Assembly (NCBI GenBank): GCA_963556695.1
Contig: CAUWAG010000018.1
Location: 1,922,001-1,986,000 of the forward strand
DNA: 64,000 nt
Reading direction: 5' to 3'
From: Anthostomella pinea
Taxonomy: Eukaryota; Ascomycota; Sordariomycetes; Xylariales; Xylariaceae
Shown here: positions 22,899 through 34,350 of the stretch, piece after piece
Position numbering within the stretch: position 1 is the stretch's first letter
Layout: each line of letters begins with the position of its first letter
Notes under the pieces: generated by a model
What the model was told of the DNA's origin: nothing
Database searches by the model: none
What the model saw: the letters and a program-made list of their open reading frames with translations, nothing else
Made by a program: the position numbers and the translations under genes

Positions 22899-24362
22899 CT
22901 ACACCTCCCTTTCCTTCGCCTTTCCCTTCTTCCCCCTCTCTACAGCCCGCAGCCCACCCATCGTGACCTCGAACTCGACCGCGCCCTCCAGCCCCGGCCC
23001 GGTGCCCGCCACATGCGGCGCAAACACGACCTTCATGCAGCGACGCCACGACCGGATCGTCGCGCTGCCGGTCTCCTCGTCCTCGATGACTTCCTTGCGT
23101 CCGTATGCGGGCCGGCGGAACAGCGCGATGCGTGTCGCGATCTGCGTCGACCACACGAGCCCCAGACTGGGCGTCTTGAGCTGCTGGTCCGCGTGAGGGT
23201 CGTCGCCCCACCCCGTGAACCACCGCTGCTGGTGATCGAGGAGCAGCGCGGGTGGCGCGAAGGAGTGCCCCACATCGTCGGGCGGCGGCTCCGGCATGCT
23301 GGAGCGCACGACGACGTCGGCCATGCTGCTCGTGGGCTCGGCAGTGATGTGCGAGGGCAGCTGTGGCTGTGTTGATCCTAGCCCCGATCCCAGTGCTAAT
23401 TTGCGACTCCGCGACGCGAGCGGGCTTTCTTGCGAGACAGGTGGTGCGCGACCAGACAGTGGTAACGAGAATGGCAGGCCGCTGCTCTTAGGAACGGCCG
23501 GGCTGAAGTTCGTAAAACGGTCTGCGACCTGGTTCGCGACCACGACGGCGAGGTCGTGCTTGCGCGCCAGCTCGTGCAGCAGCTGACCCAGGCGCACGAG
23601 CTCGTTGCCGCGCGCGGCCATGTTAGAGCCGCCGCTGCTGCCGCCGGGCCCGCGCTCAAACTCGGCACGGTAGTTCGCTGCGACGGAATCGAGCACGATG
23701 AGCCCGATGTTGCGCCGCGAGACCTCGACGGGAACCTGGTAGGTGAGGATGTGGTCCTGGGATTCCAGGTCCGGCGTCACGGTGCTGATGATCTGGTCCA
23801 GCGAGGGCTTGGTGGAGGAGTCGAGGTCCTGGAAGAAGGGGTTGTTGGTCAGGATCTGTGAGAGCCGCTTGGTTGATAGGGGTGCTTCGGTCGATATGTA
23901 GAGGGCTGGCCGGCCGAGACCGTGTGGAGGCGGCAGTTGAGCCGAGAGGAGTAGAGTCAGGAGGAATTGCGTCTTGCCGGCGCCGCTCTCGCCCGTGATC
24001 TCGGTGATGTAGCCCGAAGGTATCCCGCCACCCAGTGCTTCGTCCAAGGACTTGTCCAAGGTGCTGATGGTATTCCATGGCTTGGCAACGAGCTCGGAGC
24101 CCGTGTGCCTCAGCGCGCTTCCACCAGACTGCTTCCCGGGTGCCGGGCTGTCTGCGACACCAAGATCTTTATGCAGAGCCTCGAGCACGGCATTGCAGAG
24201 GCGCTTGATGTCGAGCAGCGGCAGCTGGGTCCGCTTGCCGATGTCGGGGAACTCGAGGGTGAGCAGGTCAGTGATGGTCAGCTGGTGCTTCTCGATGGCC
24301 GGCAGCAGGCGCGCATACTGGGCGAGGGGAAACTCCGGCAGGATGCGCGACAGATCTGTCAT
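22899..24362 (-). CDS. RAD57: DNA repair protein RAD57 (RAD51 paralogue)
   Basis: RecA-family ATPase that, with RAD55, helps load and stabilise RAD51 filaments during homologous recombination in the nucleus. Single exon, 487 residues. Residues 1-70 form the helical N-terminal region, followed by the core ATPase: Walker A GESGAGKT at 124-131 and Walker B LIVLD at 221-225, and the RPALYISTEAPLSTKRL block between them that is typical of the RAD57/XRCC3 branch. A disordered Ser/Pro-rich insertion (about 290-370) separates the core from a C-terminal segment ending in a basic tail (RGKKGKAKERE). The coding sequence is GC-rich compared with its flanks. XRCC3-type naming is an alternative, but in fungi this architecture is called RAD57. 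Confidence 0.9.
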   Translation of the reverse strand: MTDLSRILPEFPLAQYARLLPAIEKHQLTITDLLTLEFPDIGKRTQLPLLDIKRLCNAVLEALHKDLGVADSPAPGKQSGGSALRHTGSELVAKPWNTISTLDKSLDEALGGGIPSGYITEITGESGAGKTQFLLTLLLSAQLPPPHGLGRPALYISTEAPLSTKRLSQILTNNPFFQDLDSSTKPSLDQIISTVTPDLESQDHILTYQVPVEVSRRNIGLIVLDSVAANYRAEFERGPGGSSGGSNMAARGNELVRLGQLLHELARKHDLAVVVANQVADRFTNFSPAVPKSSGLPFSLPLSGRAPPVSQESPLASRSRKLALGSGLGSTQPQLPSHITAEPTSSMADVVVRSSMPEPPPDDVGHSFAPPALLLDHQQRWFTGWGDDPHADQQLKTPSLGLVWSTQIATRIALFRRPAYGRKEVIEDEETGSATIRSWRRCMKVVFAPHVAGTGPGLEGAVEFEVTMGGLRAVERGKKGKAKEREV

Positions 24363-25867
24363 GGGTGAGGCAGATGCAGCATTTGAGGGTGCGGTCTCCG
24401 AGCCCGTGCACGCCTCTGGAGTCTGGAGCTTGGCTGTCTTGGTATTTGATATGTGAGATCAGCTGCTGACTGCTGTTAGGTTTCACCAATTGAGAAAGAG
24501 GCCGAGGTTGTGGTCCTGTAAAAGGTGAGGCTCTGAGAGCATGGTGGGTCCAGTCGGGTCTCTGTTCGCCCGGTCTGACTGCTGCCAAGGCGTGGCCCCC
24601 CTGAGGGTTCTTTGGTGAGGCTGAACAGTGGCTGACTGCCCCTGGTAACTGCCCCGGCGACTCGCTTATCTGTGCCACTTTGATGCTAGCGTACAGCCTT
24701 CCAAGGTTGGCTTCCAGTCTTCCACGTTCAACACACATCTGGACTTCATGGTCATGATGGTCTTCCAGCCTCTCTTCCCGGTACAAGTTACAACCTATCA
24801 GGAAACCAGCTTGTACCATATTGCTGCTACGCGATGGTGAGGTCCGAATTCTGGATTGTTGTCATTGGTGTGTCTAGCAAGTGCAAGACCCCACACGGGC
24901 AGACAGGGTCCTTGTATCTGAGGAATGCTTCTTTGGGACAGTCGAACGAAGTGTCTCAGACAACGTCGACTCATCTTACCTCGTGTTCGTTCTGTACACC
25001 AGCTGCCAGATGGTTTCTGACTGGAATGTATACTACGCGACATCTCACTGATTCTGGATTCTGGAGTCTGGACAGCATCAACCTCGAGTCTCGACCTGAC
25101 AGGGGAAGAGCTCGCCAGGTTTGTACAGAACCACCATCAGCACGCCATACGGACTGCCTGCTCTGGACCTGGGTTGATCGTGACAGAGGCTGCCAGAGTA
25201 TTCAGCCGCAGTGCAACAGTCGCCGACCCGTCTGGCGTTGAAGTCATTTTACTTACTTGACAATGCAAGCGACCTTCAGACACTACAGACGTCCCGAATA
25301 TGGGTATACTGTTCTTCATTGATCGGTGCTCTGATCCGTTATAATTCTCCAGACTACCCTTACTCTAGATACCTGGAAAGCACGGCAGCTTCCAGGGTCC
25401 CGTGGTAAGTCAATAGTTCCTTGGCGAGCATACCGAGAGACCCTTCGGGCTTTCAGCTCCTGCAAGCCACACATACGTGTATACTTTCCTATTGGATATT
25501 GCTGACCCTTGATGCCTCGTCTCCAATCTCCCCTCACTCGACTCTACAGAAAAAGGAAAGGCTCGAGGCTGCTTGGGCACTCCCGATGGACGTGAGAGAT
25601 TACGCATTGCCAGAGATATGTGTGGAATGTGGACCTGTGCTACCTAAAGAGGATATATATGCTTGGGCTTCATAAAAGATGCTACAGTCCCTTCACCCGC
25701 AGCCGGGTGGTAGCTGTCCCCCTCTCTTTCTCTCCATTGCTATGGTCTCGACTACTCTCGTCACGCCCATCTAGTTGTGCGTCTCTCAGCCTTACACCAG
25801 TGAAACGGGGGCGTTTATACCCTGCGATCTTGAGCTATTACGAGTAGACACACACACAGTTATCACA
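24363..25867. other. 1.5 kb intergenic (divergent promoters)
   Basis: Separates the divergent RAD57 and cell-surface protein genes, so it should hold both promoters. No gene seen. A TATA-like GGATATATATGC lies at about 25651-25662, roughly 210 bp before the downstream ATG. Confidence 0.45.
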
Positions 25868-27241
25868 ATGGCGACTTTGTTTACTACCGCGGTCATCATC
25901 ACCGCGGTACAAGGACTGGCCTTCGATGGCAAGCCGCCGAGGGCGACAAATGCTGTTGTGCCGGATCCGACGTATCAGCTGCCCGAAATCACAGAACCAC
26001 CCAGCGTGCGTGATTTATTCAAGAGACAAAACGGACAGACGGTTCTCGTGGGACCAGATAACACCTGTGGATTCGTCGACGGCAGACCCGGCGCGGCCTA
26101 CACTTGCGCCAGTGACTACACCTGCGCTCTGGTGACGACTTCGTCCGGCGGCGCCATTGCGTGCTGTGACAGCAGCGACTGTGGTCTCCGCGTGGACTGT
26201 CTCGATTATGTGGACATCTACTATAGTAGCTCGTGTAACAACGGCTGTCTTGCAGACACGTTTACGGCCAAATGGTAAGGCACTGAACCAGTGACTAATT
26301 CAGTGCTTCGCTAACATCTCTATAGCACAAATATAGATTACCCCTATTGCGGAACGGTCACACTCTTTGACGGGATCATCGACTATTACTGCAATTCACT
26401 CAGCATATCAACACCAGAGCAGCTCTACACTACCTATGACGGTGAAACCGACGGGCGAAGCTTCACCGAGGTTGTCGTCACGCTTTCCAGTGACACTTTC
26501 GCATCGGAAGCCACACAAAATTCGGGTAATGACGGCGACGATAACACACAGACCTCTCCTATAAACTCCCCAGCTGCGAGTCCCTCGTCTGGTGGCGGCA
26601 CCAAGGGCGGTTCATCCAGCTCACCAAACTCATCAGGTTCGAACTCCGGCTCGTCCAAATCCTCAACACCCATCGGTCCCATCGTAGGAGGCGTAGTCGG
26701 CGGAGTCGCCGTCCTCGCCCTGGTCGGCCTCGGTCTCTTCTTCATCCTCCGCCGCAACAAGAAGAATAAGAACAAGGACCAACCAGCACAAGAAATGATG
26801 CACCAGGCACCCGGGCCCAACGGACCGACACCGCCCGTGGTGGCCGGTGGCTACCAGCAGCCCCCCTACAATAACAACGCGCCCTACGGCCAGCCGCAAT
26901 ACGCAACACCAACACCGCCGGCCCAGTCCCCACCACAGGGCTACTTTGCCGCCGACCAGAAGCCCAACGCCTTCGTCGGCCTCTCGCCCGCTTCGCCCGA
27001 CAGGAACAACTCCACGAGCCCCGTGTCGCAGATCACGGACGCGAATCACAGCAGGCAGAACGTGCAGCCGACGAGCCCGACCAGCACGGTCAACTCGTGG
27101 GGGGCAGGGCAGGCGTCACAGACGGCGTTCCATGGCGCCCAGCCTAGTGTACCGCCTACGGTACATGAGGCCGGTGGCAACGTTGTCGGGGAGAGGGGTT
27201 ATGATAATCACCGGGGGCAGTTCCATGAGCTGGGGCCGTAA
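25868..27241 (+). CDS. Single-pass cell-surface protein, Cys-rich ectodomain
   Basis: Two exons (25868-26274, 26326-27241; 51-nt intron with CTAAC branch point) encode about 440 residues. The N-terminus (MATLFTTAVIITAVQGLAF) is a typical signal peptide. Residues 20-160 form a Cys-rich ectodomain (TCGFVDG, YTCASDYTCALV, IACCDSSDCGLRVDC, NNGCLADTF, YPYCGTVTLFDG). A Ser/Gly/Asn-rich stalk follows, probably O-glycosylated, then one membrane segment at about 252-277 (IGPIVGGVVGGVAVLALVGL) with stop-transfer residues RRNKKNKNK. The cytosolic tail is long, Pro/Gln/Tyr-rich and disordered. This plan is shared by fungal cell-wall stress-sensor-like proteins, and a sensor or surface-anchoring role is inferred from layout only; the ectodomain is not a classical WSC domain. 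The stop codon directly abuts a 33-nt G run. Confidence 0.8.

Positions 27242-27274
<33 letters not shown>
27242..27274 (+). repeat. 33-nt poly-G tract
   Basis: An uninterrupted run of 33 G residues starts at the base after the stop codon of the cell-surface protein gene, hence in its 3' UTR. The exact length may be affected by sequencing or assembly. Confidence 0.9.
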
Positions 27275-27276
<2 letters not shown>

Positions 27277-28422
27277 CGGCTACCTATCGGCCCCGGGCCT
27301 TGCGGGTGTTTGGAAGAGAGATGGTTAATGCTTGGTTTATGTCAGCCGTGCGTGTGGAATTTGTAATGCGTCTCTGCATTGTGATGGAGTTCTTGAAGGC
27401 TTCTGGGGAGCGCGCTGGATATGATAGATTGAGTAAGTATTCTCATAGATGTAATGCATGGCTTATATCCCCACGGTAGACTTGAATGCGCCTCCACGGC
27501 TATGTGGAAGGGGAACACCACTCGTTGTAAGACAATGTCACCAAGGGGTCAAGAGTCATCGTTTTCCAAGCAGTCACACTGCAAACCTTAAAAGCGCCTA
27601 TCGCTCACACACGGACATGCCGTACAAGACATATATGGTAGTTTATCATGTTAACTTGGTAGCCGGGTTGGTAGGGCCTAGCGGAGTATTCTTACAGATT
27701 ATCCTTATAGATCATTCTTAGGTACAGCGGTTCGATTCCTCTAGCGGCTGAAACATTTTCTTTTTGTTTCTGGCCATCCCCACCGGGACCTCGCAACCAG
27801 CACGCTCCCCAACGAGAACATGTCACTTCCACTTCCAGTCCCAGTGCCAGCATTCTCGTCCCATAAGAACCTGGCCAGCTTAATACCAATATGAGAGCCC
27901 AAAGAGAAGGGGATGATGCTCTAGGTACTTGCCTCGGTGGTCTTCCTTGCATGAGATGCTATAGGCCGGCAGGAAGTCACGATTATTTGTTCATGTATCG
28001 GCTCACCTAGCATGAGGTGAGTCAGGAGGCCGGTCTATTAATGGACATTGTAGTGTGTAGGTGAACCTGTGAGATATTGTAATACTAGAGTATCCCCGAG
28101 AAGGGGGTGGGGGGACGCGGACTTAGATACATAGACACCAGGAGGGACGCAGTAGTGAAGGCCACGAAATCAGTCATAAAACAAAGACCCAGTCTAGCCA
28201 GACCAGCACGAGCCCGCAGTATTCTCGTAATACAAACATGAAGCACAATCTTCTGCCATGCCATAATGCCAGGTACATCGCCGCCTCATGCCACGCCCCG
28301 CTTCATCACAACACCATCCTTACAAGCCACAGCCCTCCTCCTGACGCCTTGAGTCATCTCGTCACAATAGATATACACCACAGCCGCCCGCTGGCCATAC
28401 CAACTCTCCACGATGGACTAAC
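27275..28422. other. Intergenic between convergent genes
   Basis: No gene seen. It should contain the 3' ends of the surface-protein gene and of the minus-strand carnitine acetyltransferase. A GGTTCGATTCC word at 27729-27739 resembles a tRNA T-loop but no full tRNA folds around it. Confidence 0.45.
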
Positions 28423-31084
28423 TCAATACTCGACAAGCCGCAACTTCTTGCCTACATCCCTCCTCCTCGCATTCGCAGCCGCCCTTTCAGATGCCTTCGA
28501 CTCTCCCTGATCGAAGGCTTGGCCGCGCGCCTTCAGGGCTTGCAGGAGCATGCCAGCGTCGAAGAATCCATCTGCGAGTACAGTCAATATACATCCAGGC
28601 GCTGAACAGCCATCAGAAATGATTGAGACTTACAGCCGCCCAGCTCATCATCCTCGCTCATTGTGAGGCTCTCGTCGGTCGGCGACCGGGTCCCCGTCGA
28701 CGACTTGTTGGCCTGGGCCCTCAGGCCCTCGGTGCCCGTGATCATGCGGCCGCGGGCCTTGAGCCGGCTGTTCGCCTTGACCTTGCTGATGTCGATCTCG
28801 CGCGCGCGGCTCTGCTTCGTGCTCGTCGACTTGCGGTTAGTGATGCGCAGCACGCGCCGGATCTCGAGCAGGTAGCTCTCGAGCGTGTCGACGAACCGCT
28901 TGGTCTGCCGGTGCTTGCTCGAGACGCAGATGTTGATGCTCTCGTCCTTGATGATGTAGCCGATGCCGAACCCGTCGGCCGACGTCGGCCCGAAACCGAA
29001 TTGACGCAGGGACGGGTTGCCGCAGTTGGACGTCGACAGGATCGTCTGGTTCAGCTTGTCCCAGCCGTGGTCGGCGAAAATGTGCGGGACCGGGTGCGAG
29101 TCCCTTGCGCGGGAGTTGGTGCTGTCACCGCGGCCACGTGCCTTGATATCGGCGCCCATCGCCATCCCGGATTCGCTGCCCGGGCTTCCAACCACTGACC
29201 CATGCTCTGAGTTGCTCTCTAGTGGGCTCGAGTATCCTGTGCTGCTTGGAGAACGACTGTTTTCTTCGTCGAGGGACCGCTGCCACAAGCAGAAAAGCGC
29301 ATACAGATGCCTGTCGCAACCTTCTGCCTTGGCGCACATCTTGGTGCTCGTGACATGCTGTTCGCATGCTTTTCGCAACGCCTCAACCTTTGCCTCGGCC
29401 GGGTGGTCAGCCCAGAATGTCTGGACAAAGTTCACCGAGTCCTCCGTCACGGGTCTGATAGCTTCCGTCCTGCCATGAAGGAAGACCTTGGTCATGGCTG
29501 GCTCGTAGCTACACTCGACTCGGCCGTATAAACCATAATAGGCGGCCTGGAAAGCCATCTGCACGAAAGCATCGGGCGAGAAGCCCATCGAGGTGATGAA
29601 GTTCTTGCCATAGCCGCTGAAGTCTAGACATTCAAACTCGTTCTGACTTATCAGATCCGCGAGTCTTGTCTCTGCGAATCGCACGGCGATTCTGAGCTCC
29701 GGTGACATATCCCATTCCAACTTGTGGGGGGTCGCGTTGACATCTCCGAAGCTCTCGGGGTCCCTCTTTGACGGATCTGGACTTGTGGTCTTCCAGAGAC
29801 TCGGTGCCTTGCCGTTGATGGTCCTCGCGAAACGCAAAATCGTGTCTGTGTATAGATCGCTAGCAAATCGAAGCACAGTATGGCCGTCCACACCGGTATG
29901 CTCGAAGTTGATACCGGCACTGCCGTTTTTGCAGACGATAATCTGGAGTTTGTCATACCAGCGGTTAACGCATGTGCCGATTTGTATGCCTTTGACAACC
30001 TCGTTCGTGCCGCACAGCATATTTTGACATAACGCGGCCGCAGTCTCTGGTTCCGTGTAATCCAAATCGAGCATGAATAAGGCAGAGTCGACGATGCCCA
30101 GACAGTCTGCATTGTTAGACCCCTCTTCTCTGGTGAGTATATCTCTCAATCCGGACCACGTCTTCCTATTCTCCGTGCTCAAAATCCCTAGTGCACCCTT
30201 GGCGGCTTCTTGAATTGGCATTTGCGTAGCATCATCGACTATGGTTTGCAGATTGATCGAAATATCCTTTTCGCTCATGATAAGATCTGAGTTGTCATCA
30301 AGTACGTCAAACCAATAGAACTGGCCGTGACAAAGCACCACAATATGTTTGGACTCGGGATCTTGTTCGATCTGGCAGCCGTGATCTGTGGGGACCCGAG
30401 CAGTGCCAAACAGTCGAGAGTACTGATACATACACAAAGGTCGTCCCTTGATGGTGTCCGGAGGCAATTCTTCTCGACGGACCGCTCGTACGAACTCTAA
30501 TGCCGACACAACGAGAGATGCCGCGCGGGTGACCTGATTGTTCCTCGCAGGGGTAGGATCATCCTCGAGTAGGAAGAACGGGTTCAGGTTGAGGACAACA
30601 GGGTTATCGAAGTTGAGATATGAGTCGTACCCTGTGCTTGGTTTAGTCCATGTGCCATCTGCTACTTGATTGAGAGAGACTCACAAAACTGCTCTATGTA
30701 GCTGGTTTTACCCACTGCATACTGCTGTAGCTTCTCTTGGAGATCCGGTCCGTCTGATTTCAAGAACTCCTGAACGGCCATCTTTGTTTCTGCATGTTCC
30801 CTCTGCCCTTGGAGCGGCTTCAAGGCAGCAAGGTACTTCTGGCAGGTACTCTCCAGGTCCGGGATGGGCAATTTGGCGAGTTCATCCTGGCCCGCAAATG
30901 TGATGCCGCCTTCTTTGGACTTGTCTGTAATCGCCATGATGGAGGAGCGAATTCTAGTCTTGGGGCTCGTTAGTTTGCCGTTGGTATAATCTGTATGACT
31001 TGACCGAGGTATAGAGGTGGGTGGGTTGGCAAGAGTCTCGTCAAGTGACTGTGGCATAGCAAAGATGCGAACTTGGGTAGGCAT
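28423..31084 (-). CDS. Carnitine acetyltransferase, cytosolic type
   Basis: Transfers acetyl groups between CoA and carnitine so that acetyl units can pass between cytosol, peroxisome and mitochondrion; needed in fungi for growth on acetate and fatty acids. Exons in transcription order are 31084-30685, 30631-28634 and 28571-28423, about 848 residues, with phases agreeing. Family blocks: EQFWYDSYLNFDNPVVLNLN split over the first intron, LNPFFLLEDDP, GRPLCMYQYSRLFGTARVP, and the catalytic His378 in NFEHTGVDGH. The C-terminus, after the last intron, reads GFFDAGMLLQALKARG and ends LRLVEY, with no peroxisomal targeting tripeptide. The 50-residue N-terminal extension is Ser/Thr/Arg-rich; a later Met (MAITDKSKEGG) could also start. 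The acidic, low-complexity insert around residues 590-650 is unusual compared with the mitochondrial/peroxisomal form. Best match is the FacC/Yat2 group. Confidence 0.92.
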
Positions 31085-33085
31085 TTTGGCTGCTTGGTCG
31101 GAAATCAAGCGTATAGAGGCGAGACGGAGGTGCTGATATTCAAGCCGCGCAAAGCTGTGCGGTAGAAGTAATGGCAGTCTTGAAGGCAGTAGGGTGGCAT
31201 CCCAGTAGGCTCATCCACTTGGGGAGTAACAAACAACGTGGTGGTACAGCGAGGTGAGACGAAAGCATCCAACTAAGACGGAGAAGACCAACTGAAAGTG
31301 TTAAAACATCAAAGACCGAGTATGAGGGAAGTCATATAAATAATAGACCGTGAGTGGAACCGCGGCTAGCATCCCGAGAAGTGAGGTATCGCCCGAAGTA
31401 CATGCCAATGGCCACTATCACGTGTGCGAATGGAGAATCCCCCTGTGTCGCAAGCCAGAGACGTAATTGGCCATGGGAGACTGGAATAGGCTGGAGACTC
31501 ATCCGCAGGACCGACGATATATAATGTGCATGCAGAAACCTGGCAATCTGCCGAGACTTCTGGATAATGCAACCAGATGCAGAGAGTATATCAAACAGCA
31601 CGTACCTTCGGCAAGGGGAGCTCTTGCAGCCAACGGCCTGAGGTCCTCGCGCAGAGATAATGAGGTTACCCTGAGATGGCGAAATGCATGTGGCAGATAG
31701 TCAGCCAGACTGACGGGCTTCAATGAATGATGTTCGTCTAGGGAACAACATCAGTATTAGAGCTGTAGTATCACGGTAGTCGTTCGGGTCATATCGCTGC
31801 ATTTCTTCCGCTCACCCGGAGAGTCACGAGGGGTGCTGGGCAGTGGGCGAAATGGTGACAGCTGCCTTGCCGTCGGCTAAGACAACTAGACACCATCTGG
31901 CAGGGCAGCTTGGCTGAAGCATGAAGCATGGAGCAATGAAGCGTGACTCGGACAACAGTACACGTAGCAGGGCAGTCTGGGGTGAGACCCACCAGGCAGG
32001 TTATATTGCGCGGGTGACGACGGGCAATTCACCAACCCCACGGGGAAGGGGGAAGGGGGAAGGGGGAAGCTTGTCGCGAGGAGTGACAGAGAGTTTCGTG
32101 GGGTTCGTGGCCTGCGTGGGTCGCCTTCGGGCAAGTGGACCGCTTCTGGTTGGGCAGCCGGGACTCGGGGACTCGGGGGAACGGCGCAATCAGAGCTCCA
32201 GGAATCGATCACCTCAACAGTCTGCCGGGGGCAGCACGCGTCTGTTTGCTTGTCGCGGATGTTCGTGTCGTCAGTGCAAGGTTTTGTCAGGCAGAGGACT
32301 TGGTATATTAACAAGAGTTGGTCTGGAAGAGAGCGTCCAGGTGATAATGTTCCGAACGAGCCGAGTGGGGTCAGAAGACGGGAACACGGCACTGGGACAA
32401 CGGCGGCGGCGGCGGCTTGCGACCCCAGAATCCAGCCACATCTATTGGCCTGCATCGTGGGACAACAAGCAGGTGAGCAGTTGCCAGTTGGGGAGTGAGT
32501 GACTGCCATCAAATGTCAGCGTCGTACATGTCAGTCCATACATGGCTACCTACCTAGAAGAGGTAGGTAGTTACGATTAAGGGCTATCTAGCCATATATA
32601 CGTTAACATGTATGCGACAACACGACGGCAATGACGACGTTAGAAAACGTAGGTACTTTTGTCGGGGGGCACACAGCTTCAAAAGGGGGCATAAACAGTC
32701 TGACGGCTACATAGACCATGCGCCTTCATGTGGCTTTTACTCTTCGATCCGCGCAGAATACGGGGAGGCTGTTCGGAATAGCTTCACATATCTTCTCACG
32801 TGTACTGTCCCAGCCTCAGGGCTGCGCTTATGCCCAGGCAACTATCGTGTGGTATCTTATGAACAGTGACTTTGCTTTGCGGCACTTTGAATACCAGGTA
32901 TAAGAAGACCATCTGTTCACCCATACTCTCCAGAATTTCAGTCCATCAGCATACAACATCATTCAATCTCTCGTTCACGTTTTCATTCTTCAGATCTTTC
33001 AACTTTTCATTCTCATTTCTAATCTGAACACTCGTTCCTAATTTGAACACTCGTCTCTACGGTCCAAAACCCCAACTCACTCATA
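31085..33085. other. 2 kb intergenic (divergent promoters)
   Basis: Upstream of both the carnitine acetyltransferase and the small protein at 33086. Long open frames on both strands at 31.9-32.5 kb overlap each other and are composition artefacts. The stretch holds a GGGGGAA array at 32042-32069, a CGG run near 32401-32416, an inverted CTACCTACCT / AGGTAGGTAG pair at 32547-32571, and just before the next gene an imperfect duplication of CTGAACACTCGT/TTGAACACTCGT near 33025-33054. Confidence 0.5.
32042..32069. repeat. (GGGGGAA)4 purine tract
   Basis: About four units of G4-5AA in tandem on the plus strand, all purine on one strand. Confidence 0.85.
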
Positions 33086-33631
33086 ATGTCCGTCAAGAGC
33101 ATCATCGCCTCGCCTACCCCCTTTGTTCGTGAACAGGGCCAGGGGCAGAAGGAGAAGCGCATCGCCAACGGCAAATGCGAAGCCCACATCTATGCCGACA
33201 GTACGTCAAGCCCTGCCATCCACAGTCCATCCCATCAGAAAAGGGGCTAACCTGATTTTCCAGCGTCCGTCTGGGGGACACTCCCTATCAACTATACCAC
33301 AAAATGGAGAATTGACGTCACGGACAACAGCGGGAACACAGTCGGCCACTTCGATGGCACGAACCCAGAAGGCATCCGCATCGGCATGGGCACCGAGTAC
33401 CAACTGTGGATCGACGGACAGCCCAACCTCCAAACAGCCGACGTGGCTGGCACGAAGAACTGGGCTCTCACCATTCAGTACGGCCTCAACGGGCAGAATT
33501 TTAACAGCCAGTCGTGCTACAGGTACCTTGACAAGGCCGCCAGGGAGAGCAATGTCGGTAACATGGGCATCTGGCTCGGAGCGGTAGCTGTTGCAGAATT
33601 ATCCTCTCATAGCTTATCGGGGGTCCGTTGA
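33086..33631 (+). CDS. Hypothetical small protein, 160 aa
   Basis: I do not recognise this family. Two exons (33086-33200, 33264-33631) join in phase with a GTACGT donor and a CTGAT branch point near the acceptor, giving 160 residues. The middle (about 28-125) reads as alternating beta-type segments: GKCEAHIYADTSVWGTLP, TTKWRIDVTDNSGNTVGHF, GTEYQLWIDGQPNL, WALTIQYGLNG. No signal peptide or membrane segment is visible, so it would be cytosolic or leaderless. The last 20 residues (ending ELSSHSLSGVR) look less protein-like, and a further intron or a different 3' end is possible. The leader is pyrimidine-rich with short tandem copies, consistent with a strong promoter. Gene likely real; function unknown. 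Confidence 0.6.
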
Positions 33632-34350
33632 ACTCGGCTCGGTGTTTGGATGTACCCCTTAGACCACAGAGCCCGGAAATATCTCAAGGTCTCTTTTGAC
33701 GGATTAGAGGAAGGAATAGGGGAAGCCCATTCTGGCAATCCTAGCACATTGTCACACCGTGGTTACATACCATGCACCCTCTAGGAGTAACTGAGCAAAT
33801 GCATTTAAAGATGGTACCTAATAACGCCTTACGACTTCTTTTAGCTGTTCAAATAGAAGCAAAGTTCATGCGTGGCGGCATATCATCAAAGGAGGTCGGT
33901 GCAAGTGCTTCGAGAAACAAGGGACGAAATCGCCCCAATCCGCTGACCCCACCGGCCACTAAAACAACAGGGCCCCAAGTGAGCCCAGCAACTTCATCCC
34001 AAAACCTTACTCCTTGCCACATGAATCTCATACCTGTTGATGAGGCAGCCCACGACTCGAGACCGCTCAATTGAAAGCCTCTGAAGCTGGGATATCATCT
34101 GCCTTAACATTGCGCTTGTGGGAAATTGATTGCGCTTCAATCCTCACGAGTCCGCCTCGCGAGTGAGATGCATCGGCTAGACGCTCCGTGACCTCATCAT
34201 ACCGAGACTCGCATCTCACGTACGAAGGCACCGTACCACCCGCAATAATCTCTGGGTCACAGTTCTACTCCAAGAAGGCCCAAAGGGAATAGAACCACCA
34301 ACCTACCAACTCACCAGGTCACCAAGTCACCACCAGCCCACTCACCCACC
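33632..34350. other. Intergenic, promoter of 2EXR gene
   Basis: No gene seen. The final 60 bases are rich in ACC/CAC repeats leading into the ATG at 34351. Confidence 0.5.

Noticed and set aside
27661..27750. tRNA-like segment: GGTTCGATTCC T-loop word followed by AGCGGCTG, with AGCCG 75 bases upstream
   Set aside because: Only five of seven acceptor pairs form, the T-stem has a mismatch, and no D-arm or anticodon arm of normal geometry is present.
31886..32512. Overlapping open frames of about 200 codons on both strands
   Set aside because: Mirror frames over low-complexity GC-rich repeats; translations are Ser/Pro/Arg-rich without motifs.
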